Shown: positions 8,801 through 16,680 of the stretch, piece after piece | How the letters are laid out: each line of letters opens with the position of its first letter | Numbering within the stretch: the stretch's first letter is position 1 | NCBI GenBank assembly: GCA_027335515.1 | Contig: DAHWHT010000352.1 | Coordinates: 1 to 16,680, forward strand | Source: Clostridia bacterium | GTDB taxonomy: Bacteria > Bacillota_E > RBS10-35 > JAJYVN01 | Reading direction: 5' to 3' | DNA length: 16,680 nucleotides | Notes under the pieces: generated by a model | Told to the model about the DNA's origin: nothing | The model's database searches: none | What the model saw: only the letters and a program-made list of their open reading frames with translations | Program-made: the position numbers and the translations under genes

Positions 8801-11800
8801 AGGGCGGGTGGTGGCGCCACCGCCAACGGCCGACCGCTGACGGTGAGCGCGGAAGCCGGTCTGGCCGATGCGCTGCTGGGCACCGGCATCCCGCCCGTCC
8901 CCCCCTCCCAGGCGTGGGCGCTGCGCAGCCTCGCCGCGGTGGGCGAGCGTGTGCGCAACGTGCGCAACTTCGGCTCAGCCGCGCTGCACCTGGGGTATGT
9001 GGCCGCCGGCCGCGTGTCCGGGTTCTGGGAGCCGCTCCTGCAGCCGTGGGATACGGCCGCCGGGGTGTTGCTGGTGCGGGAGGCGGGGGGGCGGGCCACG
9101 GACATTGCGGGTTCCGAGTGGCACGCCGGGCTGCGCGGGGTGGTCGGCACCAACGGGCGCATTCACGACGCGTTGCTGCAGGTGCTGGCCGGGGTGCCGG
9201 GCCCGCAGATGTGAGCCGGGCGGGTCGTGCCACTGTGGTCCGGGCGGGTGAATCGCTCAGGGAGGGTGAGCCGACGCGTCCAGGGGGCCGTCGCGTGCGG
9301 GTCGCAAGCTGGATCATCTGCGGTTGGCCCTCGGGTCGGTCCGCGGCGGGGCCGGGTGGCAGGACGTTCACCTGGTGCACAATGCATTGCCGGAGGCCAG
9401 CCTGGGACAGGTCGACCTGCGCACGAGTCTACTCGGCGCGGCGTTGCCGGTTCCGGTGCTCATCAACGCGATGACGGGGGGCGTGCCCCAGGCCGCCGCC
9501 ATCAACCGTGCGCTGGGCGGGCTGGGCGCCGCCTTCGGCATCCCGGTTGCGGTGGGCAGCCAGCGGGCCGCCCTGGACGACGAGCGCCTCGCGCCGACGT
9601 ACGCGGCGGTGCGCCTGGACAACCCGGAGGGGATCGTGATTGCCAACCTGGGGGCCGGCGCCACACCGCAGGAGGCGCGTCGTGCGGTGGCGATGGTCGG
9701 CGCCGATCTGCTGCAGCTGCACCTCAATGCGCCCCAGGAACTGGTGATGGCCGAAGGCGACCGCGACTTCCGCGGCCGGTTGGAGGCCATCGCGGCGGTG
9801 GTCGCGGGCTGCGGCGTCCCGGTCATCGTCAAGGAGTGCGGGTTTGGCATGTCCGCCGAAACGGCCGGTCGGCTGTATGCGGCGGGGGTGCGCGCCGTCG
9901 ACGTCGGGGGCCGCGGAGGGACCAACTTTGCCCGTATCGAGGCGCGCCGCCAGGAGCACCCGGTGGATCCCGGCCTGTTGGACTGGGGTATCCCCACGGT
10001 CGCCTCGCTATTGGAAGTGACCGCCGCCGCCTGGCCGGGCCTGGACGTGGTGGCCAGCGGCGGGGTGCGTTTTGGCAGCGAGGCGGCGCGGGCCCTGGCC
10101 ATGGGGGCTTGTGCCGTGGGCATCGCGGGGGTCCTGCTGCGGTCGCTGCACCAGGGGGGGATGGATGCCGCCCGGGATTTCCTGGAGGCATTTCTCCGCG
10201 ATCTGCGTACCACGGCGCTCCTGGTGGGGGCCACCACCCTCGCCGATCTGCGCCAGGCACCACGGGTGCTGACCGGGTTCACCCGGGAGTGGGTGGAGCA
10301 GCGTTGTCCAAACCCCCGGGTCGATGGTGCGGCGGCCGGTTGTCGGTCGCGCCATTGACCCCGCGGAGGGGTGCGGATATACTCACCGGGCATTCCGGGG
10401 TGTGGCCCAGCTTGGTAGGGCGCCTGGTTCGGGACCAGGAGGTCGGCGGTTCAAATCCGCCCACCCCGACCACCAACAAGACTTAGAGTTACCGAGGCAA
10501 ACGAAGACCCCTGGCCAGTAAGCGCTAGCTGGGGGTCTTCGTTTGCCATCACTTATGCCATCAATGCTTCGACTGCAGGAAGGCTTCCACGCGGTGCGCC
10601 GCATCCTGGCCCGCCTTGCGCAAGAGGTCCGCATAGATGTCTGTGAAGGTCGAGACATTCTTGTGCCCCAAGATCTTAGCCGGGCCAGACGTTGCCTCCT
10701 GTCGCGCGCTGCTGACGGTGGCAATGCCACCTTGCCAAATGCGGACAAACAATCGCGTCAGCGACAGCCGTTTCCGGGTAGCGGAGCGATTATCCGCAGG
10801 TGCGCGATGGCATGATGAGGAGTGGGTTTTATCTACCTGGGGCTGGGATCCAAACAACGCGGGGCGCTCGTTCCGCGCAGCCGTGCGTCGTACAAAGGTG
10901 CGGCCGCAAGAACTTCACGCCCTGCGTCACAGCACCACCTCGGTCCTTCTGGGGGCCGGTGTCCCTTCCGAATGCGTCCCGCAATCCATCGACGCGGCGC
11001 TGGCACGCTTCACGGGTAAGCGCACGCGCCGATCTCCACCAGAGAGCGCCACAGCGACTTCCAAACTGCGGCGTTCCAACACCCTGGCGGACCTGCGGCA
11101 CTGGGGCGTCGGCCTGCGGTCCTACCAGGAGCCGTGGCTCGACGCCCCTTCGGCGAGGCGTTGTACTACATCACGGTCGCCCACGCCGGATTGGAACGGG
11201 CGATGCTTGCTGAGCGCGTCAAGGCGGGGATGGACCGGGCCAAGCGGCAAGGGCGGAACGTGGGGCCGCCTCGTGCCCGTTACCGGCCCTAGGTGCAGCG
11301 AGTGTGGGTGGCGTTGGAGTCTGAGGTACGGGGCGGGCGGGTGTCCGTCTCTGAAGCGGCGCGGCGGCTCAACCTGGGTCGGGCTACCGTCCTTCGGATG
11401 CTCCACGAGGCGGACTGAAAAACCGGCGCGGGAGCCCACTGTCGAGCGTGGTACACTACCGGGGCCGGCGAAGCCCGGCATCACTTGCCGGGCCTGCTGC
11501 GGCGACGCCCAGTGTCACCTGGGCGGTGCGAAGCCGGGATTCGGGCCAAAACGTTGGCAGTGGGCTCCCCTCGCCGGCGGCCTACTGCTTTTTCGTCTTG
11601 CGGCGCCGACGCAGCCAACGGGCCAACGGGCCAGCGCGCCAAGCGGCACGAAGAGCACCAAGGCATACACGTGCAACCGCATCCCTCCCCCACCGGATCA
11701 ACTCCGGCTGCCGCCACGCACCCGCGGCGGGGAGGGAAACACCCGAGTCAGGCCGCCAAGGGACACGGTTCAACGCAAGACGCGGCGCCCCTACCAGGTG

Positions 11801-14800
11801 TCCGAAAGGGAGGTCGGGTTTCGCGCCCTGGTGGCCCTGCTCCCCGCTGGGGAGCCAGCCCTGCTCAAAAGGAGATCCTCTTGACGCCTTGGCCGCAGGA
11901 AGGACGTGCTAGGCCGCCCGCCGAAGCTGGGCCCCTCGGGAGGTGCCGCCTTGGACCCCGAGCTTCGCGCGTACCTGGACAGCATGCGGGCCGAGATGGC
12001 CGCCATCGAGCGGCGCGGGGACGCCAAGATGGCCGCACTGGCGGCCAAGATCGACGACGCGCACCACGAGACTGGCTCCGTGATGGAAGCCATCGTCCAC
12101 GTGCTCAAGCGGGCGATCAACATGCTCCTACCACTGGAGGCCAGCGCGGCCGACCACGAGAGGCGGATCAAAGCCGTGGAGAAGAGGCGGTAGGGCAAGC
12201 GCATCGCCGTGTTGCGGTGCCGCTGGGTTCGATCAGACCACGCTGCTTCCCGTCAACACCGCTGCCACCAGCATTGGGATCCCTCGGAAATCGAAGCGCT
12301 CGGCGGGCTGGCCCCGGCGGGTGCCGTGATGGGTGCGCGCCCGTTCATAGGCCGTCGTCTGCCATCACTTCTGCCATCAATTCGGGCTGCGGAGACGAAC
12401 GGGGACGATACCGCCGGGGATCGGAGAGCCCTTGGGATAGTAAGGAAGGCGTTGATTGGTAATAGAAAGGAAAAGGTGCCGCGCCTGGTTGGGACCAGGA
12501 GGTCGGCGGTTCAAATCCGCCCACCCCGACCACCAACAAAACCCAGCGCCATTGGAGCCGCCGGCGGCTTCGGCTTTGCGGACGCGTTTGCGGTCATGTG
12601 GCCCGGGCTGTCTGCGGCAGTCTTCTCGCCTTGCGCCGTGGCCGCGGCGGCCGTCGGCTCCTTGTCCACGGGGAATGCCTGGACGTGCCGACCAGGGTTC
12701 CGGCCTGCCGGCCGCAGCGGGACGCGGTATCCGTCGGCGCCGGCAGGTGGTCTCGCGGCCAGGAGGGCTGCCCTCCCACCCGTCCCACGGGTGCCCCCGG
12801 CCGTCAGCCAAAACGATATCGGACGTGAAGTGCGTGCTGCGACAACGCGACGTCTGCCTGCTTCAGGAGGGAGAGCCGCACGCGTCGAGACGGCTCGCGT
12901 ATGATGTGATACATGGCGTGTGCCACATAGGTGGACCACGGCTGCGCTATGACGGTCCGCGGCAGTGCCCGCAGGGAGGCTCCGGCCGGCGCGATGCCGG
13001 GCGAATGCCCCAGCGCCTGTCCCTTACGCAACCAGGCGGGTTGTATGTTCGGAACCGTGGACACGACCGGGCGGTATCCGAGGTCACGGACGAGTGCGCC
13101 TGCACGTCTGATTGAAAACAGCCACTTCAGCAGGGTCATGGACGCAGTGGGATGCGACGACGCGCGGTTGATGGCCAGCCCGTAGACACGCACCGGAACC
13201 CTCCGGCCACGGGGACCGGATGGAAGAAGCGAAGCACTCCAACCTTGGCTCGGGTTCATAAGTTCACTTCGCCGGGCCAGCTGCCACTCCACCCTTTTTC
13301 CGCGTGTGGCGCCACCGATCCAGTCCTCCCATGCCACATCCGCGGCCCATCCCGTGGCGCGGGTTACAGAACTCAGCCAATCCACTCCCGTGGCAAACTC
13401 AGGCTGAGTCCAATTGGGCAGGCCGCCGCTGGTCCAGGGATGGCCCCCCGCACCAAACACAAACGAGCTCCATATAATGGGATTCCATGGGACCATGCCG
13501 CCCACGCCCTGTCGTCCGGCGTCCAGTAGCACCTGCACGGCACTCTTGAACGGAAGGTCTGCCAGTGCCATCCGATCGGCTTTCACCCACACAACGAGTG
13601 GCGCGTAATCGTACGGCAGCGCATGCACGGCGCCCGTCGGCCCGCGGAAGGCCTCAGGGAGGCCGGGGTACCACGCGGCGAGATCCACGCCGGCACGGTT
13701 GAGTTCCGGCCTCAGATCTCTCCCAAACACGATTGCGTCCGCGTCGGCAACGGCGAGCACGTCCGCGGGAGGATGCCGGCGACCCTGATCGACGGTCAGC
13801 AGGCGGGCGTCCACCCCTGGAACATCCCGATGGAACTCTTTCAGCAGAGCCGAAACGATCCGTGCCTCGCCGGTCGGCCACCAGACGCCGATGCGGGTGA
13901 CTCTGCTGCGCACCGCCGCTGGGCCCGCACCGCAAGCCGCGGTCAGCAGCGTGCCCGCCGCTCCGATAAGCAATCCCGCTGCCGCACTGCCCGCGATGGC
14001 TGTGCGCCGCCGCAGGGGGCGCCCCACGCCTGGCGCGCGGCGGCTGACCGCGCCGCGTTTGAGGGGCCAGGCCTCCATAACCACAGAACATGCAACTCCA
14101 GCGTGTGGTCTGCGTTCATGCGTTCCATGGCAGCGTTCGCGCCGCTTGTCGCAACGCATCTCGCCAGTCGGCGTCTATGGACAATGCCCATGGGTTGTCG
14201 GAACTGTGCCAGTATGGCATGGCCCGCTCCGTTTTGTTGGTTGCGCGGATGGAAACCGCAGGCCGTCTCATCCGCAGGCCCGTGGGCCGCGTATCCGGCC
14301 AACGCGTTTCCGATCGGCAAGTTTGGCGCGCGCCGCTTACGGGTGGTCCGCCTCACGTCCACGATCGGTTGTCGTTTGGGCGGCCCGCTGGTCGTCATAG
14401 GAGCTCGGGACCGGGAGATACACGGGTGAGCCGCGGCCGACGCGGGAAGGCGTGGACGTCGTCGAGCGGGGCGACCAGCCGCGTTGGGCTTGCACCTGGC
14501 GGCGACACCCACGGGCCGGTCCATGCCGTTCGCCCGCCGAGTGTCGGCCGCCTCGTCGTACACGCGGGTGCGGTTCCGCCATCGACCACCGTGGGGGCGG
14601 ATGCGCGCCGCCGATTCTTGCCGGGTCGGCGTTGAAATGGTCGCAAAGCCCAACCGGCGCGAGGCCGGCTCCACCGTCCAGAGTTCACGGGGGCAACCCC
14701 CACCACGCGCCCTCGGTTGACCGACGACGAAGGCACGCCGCGTGGTCATCGGCAGGATCGCGCCATCCCCGATGAGAAGCATGCAGCCGCGGGCTTTCTC

Positions 14801-16680
14801 ACCACAATGGGGTGATGCCTTGGCACAGCCGGCCGAACGTGGTGCCGACCTTTCTCCGCAGGATGACGGTCTGCTTGGTCTGTGGCCTGTGGTGCACTTT
14901 GCGGGCGAGGATGACGCGGTGTCCCCTGCGGGACGCTGGGACCGGATGCTGGACGACTTCGAAATCATCATCAACATCGGGGACGCGTTCACGCTGGAGC
15001 TGGGCGACGGGCGGCAGGTCGTGTCGTGGGGAGACGTCTGCGTACTGCGCCCACGGGAGCGCCATGCGTTGCTCTTTGAGGCCGGCCGGCACGCGCACCT
15101 GCTGTTTTGCCACCATGACTGGGTGGCGGCGCCGGGGTTGTCGGCGGCGGAGCGACCGGATCCCTGGGGTTGGCCCGCATACATTCCCTGTGGGGCGCAC
15201 TCCGTCCGCTTGGGTGCCTGTCTCCAGGAGGTGCTGACCGCACTCTGGGTTCGGCGGGGCCCCTGGCGGTGGGAGGCGGCCGTTGCCCTGCTGGGGGCGG
15301 CTGCGGTTATTGAGCGGGTTTGCGGGCGCGCGGACAGTGGACCGGACACCGATCCAGATGAGCCGCCTGCGGTGCGGGTCGCCCGTGCCTACATGGAAGA
15401 CCACTTGGCCCAGGGATGCGGTGCGCTTGTGCGCGAGGCCGCCCGGGCGGGGGGGCTGAGCGCTGCGCATCTGAACCGGCTCTTTCATGCAACCTACCAG
15501 CGCTCGCCGCGACAGTGGATCTGCGAACGCCGCGTGGCCCGGGCCTGCTTTGCCCTGGTGCACCGGCATGCCGATGTCGCTGCGGCTGCCCGCGCGGCGG
15601 GCTTCAGTGATGTTCGCTACTTCAGTCGGTTCTTCCAGCGCCACACCGGCCTCACCCCCAGCGCCTATCGGGCGCGGCACGTCGGCCGCTGGCGGCTGGC
15701 GGACGGCGGCGGCCTGCGCCAGGCCGCGACGGGTGCCTCCCGGCTGTACCCGTGTAACGTCCACATCACCGGTTGGTAGGCGTATTGGCCGACTTCCGAA
15801 CCGGGCCCACGTCGCGCGAGCGAGGGCGGCCGTCGGCGATGCCGCGGCGATCTGGTTGGATACGCGGACCGGCCTTGGGCAGCGGTCCGGCGGATGCGTG
15901 GTGATGCCACGCCCGGCGGAGCGGCGTGGTTTGCCGACCTCCCCGGCGGCGATGCGCGATCTGCCCCCCCAAGACGCGCGAACCGTCCCGTCGCGGTTGC
16001 GACCGCGGAGGGTTCACAATGGGTGGGGCTCATGCAACGGCTGGCGGGTTGGGCGTCGTGTGGTGGATGGGTAGCGGGCTTTGGATCTGGCCACGGTCAG
16101 GATGCGCCGGCCGTCCTCCCGTGGCCTTGCTTTCGGCGTCGCAACCTTGGTGCCGAAGCCGAGGACGAAGCGCGTGCCGCGCTGATGCGGCCTGCGGATC
16201 GGCGCCAGGGGCTTGGCGGTGCGCTTTGCTCGGGGGCGGCGCCCCGTGGTGGCGCACGTGTCCATGGCGATGGGCTTGCCTCGGGTCGCATCCCGTCGGC
16301 CGCCGCGGCCGGCGGCGAACGGCACGTCCGTGAAGATGGGGGGAAGGTCGATGCAAAGCGACGGGGGGGACTCGCTTTCCGCATTGGACCCGGCGGGCGA
16401 TGCGGACGATGGTCCGGGGACGGCTGATCCCTCCGCGTTCAAGGAGGTGGCGCGGGAGGCGGATGCCGGGGCAAGGACGGGCGCGGCCGGCTTTTCGCGG
16501 CGGGGTGCCCTGCGCATGGGGGCGGCAGGCGCGGCGGTCAGCGCCTTGGGCGCGGTGCTCGCCGCGTGCGGGCCCGCGCTGTCGCTGACGGGGCTATGTG
16601 CCTCCGGGATTGAGGGGGGGCAATGCCCCGGGCAGAGTTGGCTGACGAGGGGCAACGCCTTCTGTCAGGGAGGACGGGGA

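Overview
The window looks like chromosome of a very GC-rich, endospore-forming member of the Bacillota (Firmicutes). The strongest clue is an alpha/beta-type small acid-soluble spore protein at 7991-8305. Clean Shine-Dalgarno sites such as AAGGAG, a type 2 isopentenyl-diphosphate isomerase, and Tat-type or lipoprotein solute-binding proteins fit the same picture. High-GC lineages such as Limnochordia, Symbiobacterium or Thermaerobacter are plausible, but the genus is inference.

Layout. 1-1485 (+) is the 3' part of a membrane-anchored protein with a PDZ-like domain and a retropepsin-like aspartyl protease domain. It faces a minus-strand block (1613-5838). In transcription order that block holds an Fe/Mn superoxide dismutase, a sugar phosphate isomerase/epimerase-like TIM barrel, an APH-like small-molecule kinase, and an ECF-type sigma factor fused to a complete extracellular-solute-binding-protein-like domain without signal peptide or membrane segment. 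The plus strand then carries an atypical MurA paralogue with Asp in place of the fosfomycin-target Cys, a spore DNA-binding protein with two protease-site-like motifs, an inositol monophosphatase family enzyme, a type 2 IPP isomerase, and tRNA-Pro(CGG) with a near-consensus promoter overlapping the isomerase stop codon.

10431-12539 is a small, decayed integrative element in the 3' end of tRNA-Pro. It is bounded by a perfect 49-bp direct repeat. It contains tyrosine-recombinase fragments in opposite orientations, a frameshifted and nonsense-mutated serine recombinase, a compact multi-hairpin segment closed by a 12-bp perfect stem, a tiny membrane-peptide ORF broken by an 8-bp tandem duplication, a short coiled-coil ORF, and a 22-bp direct repeat near each end.

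Beyond the element lie an orphan solute-binding lipoprotein (minus), a roughly 660-bp stretch with no recognisable gene, a divergent AraC-family regulator, and the start of a Tat-type lipoprotein that runs off the right edge.

The most unusual items are the sigma factor fused to a solute-binding domain, the structured segment and broken micro-peptide inside the tRNA-Pro relic, the C115D-type MurA paralogue, and the duplicated protease-site motif in the spore protein.
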